Shown here: one piece after another, positions 7,514-13,970 of the stretch | Layout: the number at the start of each line of letters is the position of its first letter | Numbering within the stretch: the first letter of the stretch is position 1 | Made by a program: the position numbers and the translations under genes | Notes under the pieces: model-generated | The model's database searches: none | The model's input: only the letters and a program-made list of their open reading frames with translations | What the model was told of the DNA's origin: nothing | DNA from: an uncultured Alphaproteobacteria bacterium | Lineage (GTDB): Bacteria; Pseudomonadota; Alphaproteobacteria; Rhizobiales; Ancalomicrobiaceae | Reading direction: 5' to 3' | Length of the DNA stretch: 42,604 nt | Assembly: GCA_937864925.1 (NCBI GenBank) | Contig: CALMFH010000282.1 | Location: forward strand, 1 to 42,604

Positions 7514-7831
7514 ATGAAGTCGCTCGGGTTCGCTGCGCTCGTCGCCTCGGGGCTCTTCGCGCTCGCGCCTCCCTCGCTCGCCGCCGAACCCTGCGCCGCG
7601 GCACTCTCGGCCAACAATCCGGCCTTCGGTCCGCCGCGCAGTTGTGCCACAGCGCCGGGGACCGCTGCTTCCGCCAAGCCGTCGAAGGGCACGTCGACCA
7701 CCCCGCGCAAGGTGGAAACGGTGACTTCGGCGGGCGGCAAGACGATCTATCGTTACGACGACACCACCATCGCGGTCGGCGGCTATGTCGCCGCCGACAT
7801 GATCACGGGGCGCGGCAGGCCGCGGCCGTGA
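7514..7831 (+). CDS. Small secreted protein, family not recognised
   Basis: This encodes a 105-residue protein with a clear Sec signal peptide (MKSLGFAALVASGLFALAPPSLAAEP) and likely cleavage after LAA. The mature part has two cysteines (EPCAAAL and RSCATA), a low-complexity Ser/Thr/Lys/Pro linker, and a C-terminal module with VETVTSAGGKTIYRYDDTTIAVGGYVAADM. That last stretch looks like a short beta-rich unit. The ATG at 7514 is supported by GGAGG at 7504-7508. It follows eipB on the same strand and may be co-transcribed with it. I do not recognise a named domain. Confidence 0.75.
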   Translation: MKSLGFAALVASGLFALAPPSLAAEPCAAALSANNPAFGPPRSCATAPGTAASAKPSKGTSTTPRKVETVTSAGGKTIYRYDDTTIAVGGYVAADMITGRGRPRP

Positions 7832-7836
7832 CGGGG

Positions 7837-7855
7837 CGCCGGCGGTGATCCGGCG
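7837..7855. terminator. Short hairpin between convergent genes
   Basis: CGCCGG (7837-7842) pairs with CCGGCG (7850-7855) across a 7-base loop. It occupies the 32-base space between the small secreted-protein gene and the convergent pterin dehydratase gene. It is a candidate bidirectional terminator without a T-tract. Confidence 0.35.
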
Positions 7856-7863
7856 AGGTGCGG

Positions 7864-8133
7864 TCAGAGGTCCGGCGCAAGGACCGTGTGGACGGCGTTC
7901 ATGTGGGCGGCGAGTTCGAGATCCGCGTCGGTGACGCGGCCGGCGTCGTGGGTGGTGAGTTCCACCTCGACGCGGTCGAAGACGTTGCGCCATTCGGGAT
8001 GATGGTTCATCGCTTCGCAGCGGAAACCGACCTCGACCATGAAGGCGAGGGCGCGCGGGAAGGTGGCGAAGCGATAGACCCGGCGGATCCGCACCCCATC
8101 GCCGATCCAACCTTCCGGTAGCGGTTCGATCAC
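7864..8133 (-). CDS. Pterin-4a-carbinolamine dehydratase
   Basis: This 89-residue protein has the complete PCD/DCoH signature. AMNHHPEWRNVFDRVEVELTTHDAG around residues 41-65 carries the catalytic histidine pair and the following strand, and DLELAAHMNAV is the last helix. The enzyme dehydrates 4a-hydroxytetrahydropterin formed by aromatic amino-acid hydroxylases. No phenylalanine hydroxylase gene is in the window, so the partner is unknown. The GTG at 8131-8133 was chosen as start because GGGAGG lies 8 to 13 bases upstream and the length matches the family. It follows panC by 47 bases on the same strand and is probably transcribed with it. Confidence 0.88.
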   Translation of the reverse strand: MIEPLPEGWIGDGVRIRRVYRFATFPRALAFMVEVGFRCEAMNHHPEWRNVFDRVEVELTTHDAGRVTDADLELAAHMNAVHTVLAPDL

Positions 8134-8180
8134 GGTCCGACCTCCCGGCTCGAGGCGGGCGAAACGCCGACCGGCGCCGG

Positions 8181-9062
8181 TCACACACCGATGTTGTCGA
8201 TGAGCCGGGTCTTGCCCAGCCACAGGGCGGCGAGGAGGCGCAGCGGTTCGCCGGGCTCGCTCGGCGGGGCGAGGGTCACGGCGTTGCGGATCTCGAGGTA
8301 GTCGATCCGGTCGAAGCCGACGGCGAGGAGCGCCAATTTCGCCGCGGCGAGCGCCGTCGCGGCATCGCCGCCGGTCCGCACCGCCTCGGCGACCTTGCGC
8401 ATCTCGCCGGCGAGGCGCGGGGCGATCGCCCGCTCTTCGGGCGAGAGGTAGGCGTTGCGCGACGACATGGCGAGGCCGTCGGCCTCGCGCACCGTGGCGC
8501 CGCCGACGATCTCCACCGGAATCATCAGATCGCGCACCATCTGTCGGACGACGGCGAGCTGCTGGTAGTCCTTCTCGCCGAAGATGGCGATGTCGGGGGC
8601 GCAGGCGACGAGCAGCTTGGCCACCACGGTGGCGACACCGGCGAAGAAATGCGGGCGGAAATCCGTCTCGAGCCCCAACGCCGGACCGGCCACCTCGACC
8701 TTGGTCACCGAGCCGAGCGGATACATCTCGAGCGCGTTGGGGGCGAAGACGAGGTCGGTGCCGAGGCCGGCGAGCTTGTCGACGTCGCTCCCCTCGGTGC
8801 GCGGATAGGTCTGGAAGTCCTCGTGGGGGGCAAACTGGGTCGGGTTGACGAAGATCGACACCACGACGTGGTTCGCACGGCGGAAGCCTTCTTCGACCAG
8901 CGACAGATGGCCGGCGTGCAGCGCACCCATGGTCGGCACCATGGCGACGGCCTCGCCGGCCTGGCGCCACGCGGCGACCCGAGCCCTGAGATCGGCGACG
9001 GTGCGCACGATCAGCGGCCGATGTCCGACTTGCGAACCGATACCCCGCATCGCTTCGATCAT
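8181..9062 (-). CDS. panC: Pantothenate synthetase
   Basis: This 293-residue cytoplasmic enzyme condenses pantoate and beta-alanine with ATP to form pantothenate, the coenzyme A precursor. The nucleotidyltransferase signature MVPTMGALHAGH is at residues 41-52. FVNPTQF follows at 71-77, FGEKDYQQ at 161-168 and the KMSKS-like SSRN at 200-203; together these form the ATP and pantoate pockets. The length is near the family norm. A GGGAG lies a few bases before the ATG at 9062. No panB or panD neighbour is seen. The gene reads away from the VWA gene, so its promoter lies in the 259-base divergent spacer. Confidence 0.97.
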   Translation of the reverse strand: MIEAMRGIGSQVGHRPLIVRTVADLRARVAAWRQAGEAVAMVPTMGALHAGHLSLVEEGFRRANHVVVSIFVNPTQFAPHEDFQTYPRTEGSDVDKLAGLGTDLVFAPNALEMYPLGSVTKVEVAGPALGLETDFRPHFFAGVATVVAKLLVACAPDIAIFGEKDYQQLAVVRQMVRDLMIPVEIVGGATVREADGLAMSSRNAYLSPEERAIAPRLAGEMRKVAEAVRTGGDAATALAAAKLALLAVGFDRIDYLEIRNAVTLAPPSEPGEPLRLLAALWLGKTRLIDNIGV

Positions 9063-9321
9063 TCCGATCTCCCGTCACCACGGCGGTGTGCCCCGGAACC
9101 ACGGGCGGCACCTCATGTTGCGGTGCGGGAGAATGCCAGAAGCAGGGCTCCCGCGCCAGCCCGTTCTGATCGATTTAAACGGCGAGAACGGCGAAGTCGC
9201 GGCGCCTCGATGGTGGGATCGAGACGGAGTGCGACGGGGTGTCGCGCGAGGGATGGGCGCGGCGGAGCCGAAGTGCTATCGGGAGAGTGACGAGGGCGGG
9301 GGCTGACCCGGCGGGGGGGCG

Positions 9322-10062
9322 ATGGGCGGAGACGAACCGAGAGATCGCGGCGTACTCGATCGCAGCGGCGGTACCGCGCCGACGGATCGCTCGAGCGGCG
9401 ACGACATCACCCGCTTCCTCGCCGAGACGAAGCGCAAGGCGCGGCGCACCGCCGGTGGCCGATTGATCTTCGCGCTCGACGCCACCATGAGCCGGCAACC
9501 GACCTGGGAGCGTGCGAGCGCACTGCAGGCGGCGATGTTCGAGGAGGCGTCGCGGCTCGGCGGGCTCGAGGTGCAACTGGTCTACTATCGCGGCCAGGGC
9601 GAATGCCGGGCGAGCCGTTGGTTCGCCGACGCGGCCGATCTGGCGCGGGTGATGGGCCGCATCGACTGTCGGGCCGGGACGACGGCGATCGGCCGCGTCC
9701 TCTCCCACGTCGCGGCTGAGGCGCGCGAGCGCCCGGTGGCGGCGATGGCCTTCGTCGGCGACGCCTGCGAGGAGGATGCCGGTACGCTCGAGGATCTGGC
9801 GGCGCGAGCGGCGATGGCCGGGGTCGCTTGTTTCATGTTCCAGGAGGGGCACGACCGTCGGGTGGCACGGCTCTTCGCCGAGATTGCCAGATTGACCCGC
9901 GGCGCCCATGTTCCCTTCGACGAGGGTGCGGCCGACCGGCTCGGCGATCTCCTGCGGGCGGTCGCGGCCTATGCGGCGGGAGGGCACGAAGCGCTGGTGC
10001 GGCTCTCGGAGCGGCGGGATGGCGAGGGCGCGCGGCTGCTGCTCGGCCGCATGGACGGGTGA
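9322..10062 (+). CDS. VWA-domain (MIDAS) protein paired with a J-protein
   Basis: This 246-residue protein has no signal peptide or membrane segment and has a von Willebrand factor A-like core. The metal-ion-dependent adhesion site appears complete: a DxTxS motif in LIFALDATMSRQ (residues about 49-60), a threonine in GTTAIG and an aspartate in FVGDACEED. An N-terminal disordered, Asp/Ser-rich stretch of about 30 residues precedes the domain. Eighteen bases separate it from the next gene, a membrane-anchored DnaJ-domain protein, so the two are almost certainly an operon and may act together. The function is not established; VWA proteins of this size often serve as chaperone adaptors. The ATG at 9322 follows a G-rich stretch rather than a clean ribosome-binding site. 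Confidence 0.82.
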   Translation: MGGDEPRDRGVLDRSGGTAPTDRSSGDDITRFLAETKRKARRTAGGRLIFALDATMSRQPTWERASALQAAMFEEASRLGGLEVQLVYYRGQGECRASRWFADAADLARVMGRIDCRAGTTAIGRVLSHVAAEARERPVAAMAFVGDACEEDAGTLEDLAARAAMAGVACFMFQEGHDRRVARLFAEIARLTRGAHVPFDEGAADRLGDLLRAVAAYAAGGHEALVRLSERRDGEGARLLLGRMDG

Positions 10063-10079
10063 GGCGAGGGAGGACGGCG

Positions 10080-10850
10080 GTGAATTCGGTGTTTCTCGGC
10101 ATCGCCGTACTGGTCGGCGCGCTGGTGCTGCTGCAGAGCTTCGGCTCGGCCAATCCGGTGACGCTCGCGGTGACGGTGAAGCGCGCCGGCGCGGCGGCGT
10201 TGATGGCGCTCGCCGTGGCCATGCTGGTCACCGGGCGCTATGTGGTGGCGGTGCCGTTGTTCGTCTTCGCCCTGATGCTCGCCGGTCCGACGGCGGGTGG
10301 CTACGTCCGTTGGATCCGGCCGTTCCTCGGTCCGTGGAGCGGGCTCTTCGCGGCGATGAGCGGCGGTGGAGCGGCGGCGCGGGGGCGGCGCTCGACGGTG
10401 CGATCGGCGGCGCTGGAGATGGAACTCGACCACGACACCGGCACGCTCTCCGGCCGGGTCCTCGCCGGCCGTTTCGAGGGGCACGATCTGGCGCGGCTGT
10501 CGGTGGACGACCTCGTGGCGTTGTGGCGGGAGATCGGAGCGGATCCGGAGAGCCGCTCACTGCTCGAGGCGTATCTCGACCGCCGGGCGCCCGTCTGGCG
10601 CCAGCACACTCAGGAAGATCCGGCAGCGCGGCAGAGCGGCGCGGCGCGCCCGGGCGCGATGACCGACGAGGAGGCCCACCAGATTCTCGGCCTTCGTCCA
10701 GGTGCGACCGAGGCCGAGATCCGGGAAGCGCATCGCCGACTCGTGAAGGCGGTGCATCCCGACACGGGGGGGTCGACGTTCCTCACCGCCAAGATCAACG
10801 AAGCCAAGGACAGACTCGTCGGCAAACATCGGACGCGCTCCAATCACTGA
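10080..10850 (+). CDS. Membrane-anchored J-domain (DnaJ-like) protein
   Basis: This 256-residue protein has hydrophobic segments near residues 3-20, 36-51 and 55-70, then a linker and a C-terminal J domain. The HPD tripeptide is at residues 226-228 (VKAVHPDTGG), with DEEAHQILGLRPGATEAEIREAHRRL as helices I and II. The arrangement matches the TIM14/Pam18-like class of J-proteins, in which the J domain follows membrane anchors and stimulates an Hsp70. The start is GTG, supported by GAGGGAGGA just upstream (10066-10074). It is coupled to the VWA gene. Its last seven bases overlap the 3' end of the convergent carboxypeptidase gene. Confidence 0.88.
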   Translation: MNSVFLGIAVLVGALVLLQSFGSANPVTLAVTVKRAGAAALMALAVAMLVTGRYVVAVPLFVFALMLAGPTAGGYVRWIRPFLGPWSGLFAAMSGGGAAARGRRSTVRSAALEMELDHDTGTLSGRVLAGRFEGHDLARLSVDDLVALWREIGADPESRSLLEAYLDRRAPVWRQHTQEDPAARQSGAARPGAMTDEEAHQILGLRPGATEAEIREAHRRLVKAVHPDTGGSTFLTAKINEAKDRLVGKHRTRSNH

Positions 10851-12616
10851 CGCAGAGCAAGACAGGCGAAGTCCTTGCGCTTCAGGGCCTTGCAGGCATC
10901 CTCGGCGCGTTTCTGATCCTGGAACCCGGCGAAGCGGGCCCTCCACACACGTCCCGAGCCGGTCACCGCCGGTTCGGTGAAGCCCTCGGCGCGGGCGAGC
11001 ACGGCGCCGCCCTTGCCCTTGGCCTTGTCGAGGGCGGCGCGCGCCGCCCTGTCGTTGTCGTAGGCGCCGATCTGCACCAGCCAGCCCTGATGATGGACGG
11101 CCTTCGGCGTCGGCGCGGGGAGCGGGTCGACCGGCTTCTGACGCGGCAGCGTGCCGGTGGTCGCCGTGGCGACGTCGCGCGAGGAGATCGTCGCCTGGGC
11201 GACGGAGGCCGGGCGCGGCGTCACCGGTTCGGCGACGGGCAGCGGCCGCGGAGCGGGCGCCGCGGCGATCCGCACCGGTGCCTCGGCCGGCATCGGGGCG
11301 GGATGAGGGATCGGTTGACCGGTGTGCGGCAGCAGGATGGCGCGTGCCATGGCCACGGCGGCACCGTGATCGGCCGAGGTGCGGGGCTCGCTCGCCGGGG
11401 CGGTCAGGGGAACGACGTCGGAAGCGGCGAGGCGCGGTTTGTTCGGAACGGCCGGAGCCGGAGCCGGGGTCGGCGCCGGGGTCGGCGGTAGCGGTGCCAT
11501 CGCCATCAGCGCCATCGGTTCACCGGCCGGGGCGCGGTCGTCGTCGGCGTGGGCGACGTCACGGGTCGGAGCCGCGGCAGGAAGCGCGGCGACGCGGGTC
11601 GGCGCAGCGATCGGCGCCGCCGGGGTATCGTCGTCGTCGCCGAGGTCGACGGTGCGCAGCGAGCCGGTCTCGGCGAAGACCGAGGAGACCTTGGCGCCGG
11701 CCGAAGCCTGCGGCAGATACGAGGTGAGCAACGACGCCATGTGGTCGTCGCGGGCGCGGCCGGAGGAGCCACCCATCACCGCGGCGACGACGTGACGGCC
11801 GTCGCGGCGGATCGACGAGACGAGGTTGAAGCCGGAAGCGTTGGTGTAACCCGTCTTGATCCCGTCGATGCCGTCGAGCCGATAGAGCAGCTTGTTGTGG
11901 TTGCCGTGGACCGCATTGCCCCAGGAGAAGGAGCGGGTGGCGAAGTAGCGGTACTGGGCCGGGAAGCGCTCCTGCAGGGCGCGGCCGAGGATCACCATGT
12001 CACGGGCGGTGGTGAACTGGGCGTCGTGAGGCAGGCCGGAAGCGTTGTAGAACACCGTGTTGCGCATCCCGATGCGGCGCGCCATCGAGGTCATGCGGCG
12101 GGCGAAGGCCTGCTCGGTGCCGCCGAGGTTCTCGGCGACGGTGACGGCGACGTCGTTGGCCGACTTGGTCACCAGGGCACGGATGGCGTCTTCGGCGGCA
12201 ATGGTCTGGCCGGGCTTGAGGCCGAGCTTGGAGGGCGCCTGGGCGGCGGCCTTGGGCGAGGCGGTGAAGCGGGTGGCGAGGTTCACCTTGCGCGCCTTCA
12301 TGTCCTCGAACAGAAGGAACAGCGTCATCATCTTGGTGAGCGAGGCCGGATGGCGCGGCGCGTCGGCATTCTTGGCGTAGAGGACCTTGCCGGTGCGGTC
12401 GTCGATGACGATCGCGGCATAGCGCGGCGAGCCGGCGAGATCGTCGCCGTGCGAGACGACCCGATGGATCTTGGCCCGGGCGTAGCCGTTCCACTTCTTG
12501 GCCTTGCGCCTGGCGGCCTCGGCCGACGTCACGCCGGCGAGGCAGACGATCACGGCCATCAGGACCGTGAGGATCAGGTGGCCCCGCCCGAAGGTACGCG
12601 AATACTGCACTGTCAC
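10844..12616 (-). CDS. D-alanyl-D-alanine carboxypeptidase (S11) with SPOR domain
   Basis: This 590-residue penicillin-binding protein of the DacA type trims the terminal D-Ala from peptidoglycan stem peptides. An N-terminal hydrophobic segment (HLILTVLMAVIVCLAGVTSAEA) is the export signal. The active-site motifs are SLTK (92-95), SAN (152-154) and KTG (254-256). A Pro/Ala-rich linker of roughly 180 residues leads to a C-terminal SPOR domain (about 511-590, beginning GWLVQIGAYDNDRAAR), which should bind denuded glycan at the septum. The GTG at 12614-12616 is the chosen start because it places the signal peptide at the N terminus. The in-frame GTG at 12610 and ATG at 12718 are alternatives. 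Its 3' end overlaps that of the J-protein gene. Confidence 0.92.
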   Translation of the reverse strand: MTVQYSRTFGRGHLILTVLMAVIVCLAGVTSAEAARRKAKKWNGYARAKIHRVVSHGDDLAGSPRYAAIVIDDRTGKVLYAKNADAPRHPASLTKMMTLFLLFEDMKARKVNLATRFTASPKAAAQAPSKLGLKPGQTIAAEDAIRALVTKSANDVAVTVAENLGGTEQAFARRMTSMARRIGMRNTVFYNASGLPHDAQFTTARDMVILGRALQERFPAQYRYFATRSFSWGNAVHGNHNKLLYRLDGIDGIKTGYTNASGFNLVSSIRRDGRHVVAAVMGGSSGRARDDHMASLLTSYLPQASAGAKVSSVFAETGSLRTVDLGDDDDTPAAPIAAPTRVAALPAAAPTRDVAHADDDRAPAGEPMALMAMAPLPPTPAPTPAPAPAVPNKPRLAASDVVPLTAPASEPRTSADHGAAVAMARAILLPHTGQPIPHPAPMPAEAPVRIAAAPAPRPLPVAEPVTPRPASVAQATISSRDVATATTGTLPRQKPVDPLPAPTPKAVHHQGWLVQIGAYDNDRAARAALDKAKGKGGAVLARAEGFTEPAVTGSGRVWRARFAGFQDQKRAEDACKALKRKDFACLALRQ

Positions 12617-12826
12617 ATCCTCGAAGCCGCGGCCCGCCGATCTCGGCGACCACCTCGACGTCCCGATCGACACGCCGGACCTCGAATCCGAGGCGCACTC
12701 GGCCTCCCTCTCCGTCACCGCGGGGGTGATGAGGCGAAGGCGAGTGTGGCGTGCCGTCCACAGCCGTCAGAATGCGACCGACGAGGTTGAGGATCGGTAA
12801 ACCGCGAACGACGAAACCTCGACATG

Positions 12827-12883
12827 TTGCAGTGCAAAATGGTTCTTGACTGCAATGCGGAATCATATCATATTGCATCGCAA
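12827..12883 (+). promoter_or_regulatory. Phasin promoter with TGC-rich palindromes (PhaR-like operator)
   Basis: The 347-base space 12617-12963 holds an AT-rich patch with a promoter-like pair: TTGACT (12846-12851), a 17-base spacer and CATATT (12869-12874). It is bracketed by two dyads, TTGCA-G-TGCAA (12827-12837) and TTGC-ATC-GCAA (12873-12883), with a half-matching CTGCAATGCGG between. PhaR repressors of PHA-producing alphaproteobacteria bind TGC-rich dyads at phasin promoters, so these are good operator candidates. I see nothing else in the remainder of the spacer. Confidence 0.6.
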
Positions 12884-12963
12884 CATCGAGCCGGGGATCG
12901 AACCGGACCGATCGACGAAACCGGCGTTCGGCGGCGAACGCCCAACCCCCGAGGATGGCTCAC

Positions 12964-13293
12964 ATGTTCGCTTCCGTCGAAGACCTCCAGAAGATCGCCA
13001 AGGACAACGCCGAGAACGCCCAGAAGGTGTTCGGTTCGCTCTCCAAGGGCCTGCAGACCATCGCCGCCGAGATCGGCGACTATTCCAAGAAGTCCTTCGA
13101 GGACGGTTCGGTGGCGCTCGAGCAGCTCGCCGGTGCCAAGACCCTCGACAAGGTCGTCGAGATCCAGTCCGGCTACGCCAAGAAGGCCTACGAGGGCTTC
13201 GTCGCGCAGTCGACCAAGGTCGGCGAGCTCTACGTCGACCTCGCCAAGGAGATGGCCAAGCCCTTCGAGGGCCTGATGCCCAAGGCGAAGTGA
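12964..13293 (+). CDS. Phasin-family protein
   Basis: This 109-residue, almost wholly helical protein has the pattern of alphaproteobacterial phasins: MFASVEDLQKIAKDNAENAQKVFGSLSKGLQTIAAEIGDYSKKSFEDG, then LAGAKTLDKVVEIQSGYAKKAYEGFVAQSTKVGELYVDLAKEMAKPFE. The KVVEIQSGYAKKAYEGFV segment is the most typical. Phasins coat polyhydroxyalkanoate granules, so the organism probably stores PHA. The start was placed at the second ATG (12964) because GAGGA lies 8 bases before it; the ATG at 12955 would overlap that ribosome-binding site. The gene has its own promoter and a strong terminator, so it is monocistronic. Lysine codons are nearly all AAG, consistent with high expression. Confidence 0.92.
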   Translation: MFASVEDLQKIAKDNAENAQKVFGSLSKGLQTIAAEIGDYSKKSFEDGSVALEQLAGAKTLDKVVEIQSGYAKKAYEGFVAQSTKVGELYVDLAKEMAKPFEGLMPKAK

Positions 13294-13340
13294 TCCGACG
13301 TGCGGGGCGGGTGATCCGACCTCGTGACGTGATTTGCGCG

Positions 13341-13368
13341 AAGGCCCGGTCGGCGACGACCGGGCCTT
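13341..13368 (+). terminator. Strong hairpin terminator after the phasin gene
   Basis: AAGGCCCGGTCG and CGACCGGGCCTT form a perfect 12-bp stem with the tetraloop GCGA, followed by TCGTCGTTC. It lies 47 bases after the phasin stop. It is the best intrinsic-terminator candidate in the window, although its T-tract is weak. Confidence 0.75.
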
Positions 13369-13439
13369 TCGTCGTTCACGATCGAGAGAGAAGTCCGCGG
13401 CTGCCCGCTTTCGCGCCAAGGGCGAAGACCGCGTCGGCG

Positions 13440-13467
13440 TTGCGGGCCGGCGGCGATGCCCTACAAT
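13440..13467 (+). promoter_or_regulatory. Candidate promoter of clpS-clpA
   Basis: TTGCGG (13440-13445) and TACAAT (13462-13467) are 16 bases apart and about 165 bases upstream of clpS. The -10 matches the consensus at five of six positions. The 337-base gap 13294-13630 otherwise holds only the phasin terminator and GC-rich DNA without coding character. Confidence 0.45.
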
Positions 13468-13630
13468 GTTCGCGAAGCACCCCCATATGGGAAGGGTGTG
13501 GCGGCGTCGATCCCCGCGTCGGGCGGGGCGACCTCACCGAAACGACCCGTGGCCTTCGGGCCTCTCTGCAATCCGCCCCTCCACGGGCGATCGGATCAAT
13601 CGAAGCGAAATGCGCGTCTTCGTCACGACC

Positions 13631-13960
13631 ATGAGCCAGGATCCTCCCCGCCCTCGGGACGACGACCCCGACATCGGGGTGGTGACCAAGGTCAAACCCA
13701 AGGTCAAGCGACCGAACCTCTATCGGGTTCTGCTGCTCAACGACGACTACACGCCGATGGAATTCGTCGTGCACGTGCTGGAGCGGTTCTTCAACAAGGG
13801 CCGCGACGAGGCGACGCGAATCATGCTGCACGTCCATCACCACGGTGTCGGCGAATGCGGCATCTTCACCTACGAGGTGGCGGAGACCAAGGTCACCCAG
13901 GTGATGGACTTCGCCCGTCGCAATCAGCACCCCCTGCAGTGCGTCATGGAAAAGAAGTGA
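13631..13960 (+). CDS. clpS: ATP-dependent Clp protease adaptor ClpS
   Basis: This 109-residue adaptor recognises N-degron substrates, proteins with bulky N-terminal residues, and hands them to ClpAP. The core [28 protein letters not shown] contains the NDD residues of the binding pocket. [25 protein letters not shown] follows with the conserved helix and strand. The N-terminal extension ([25 protein letters not shown]) is the flexible delivery segment. The ATG at 13631 has no strong ribosome-binding site; an in-frame ATG at 13610 (with GAAGCGA upstream) would add MRVFVTT. clpA follows after 10 bases with a GTG start, so the pair forms an operon whose products work together. Confidence 0.96.
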   Translation: MSQDPPRPRDDDPDIGVVTKVKPKVKRPNLYRVLLLNDDYTPMEFVVHVLERFFNKGRDEATRIMLHVHHHGVGECGIFTYEVAETKVTQVMDFARRNQHPLQCVMEKK

Positions 13961-13970
13961 GGTCCCACCC

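Noticed and set aside
12955-12963. ATG at 12955 as phasin start
   Set aside because: It overlaps the GAGGA ribosome-binding site that is correctly spaced for the ATG at 12964.
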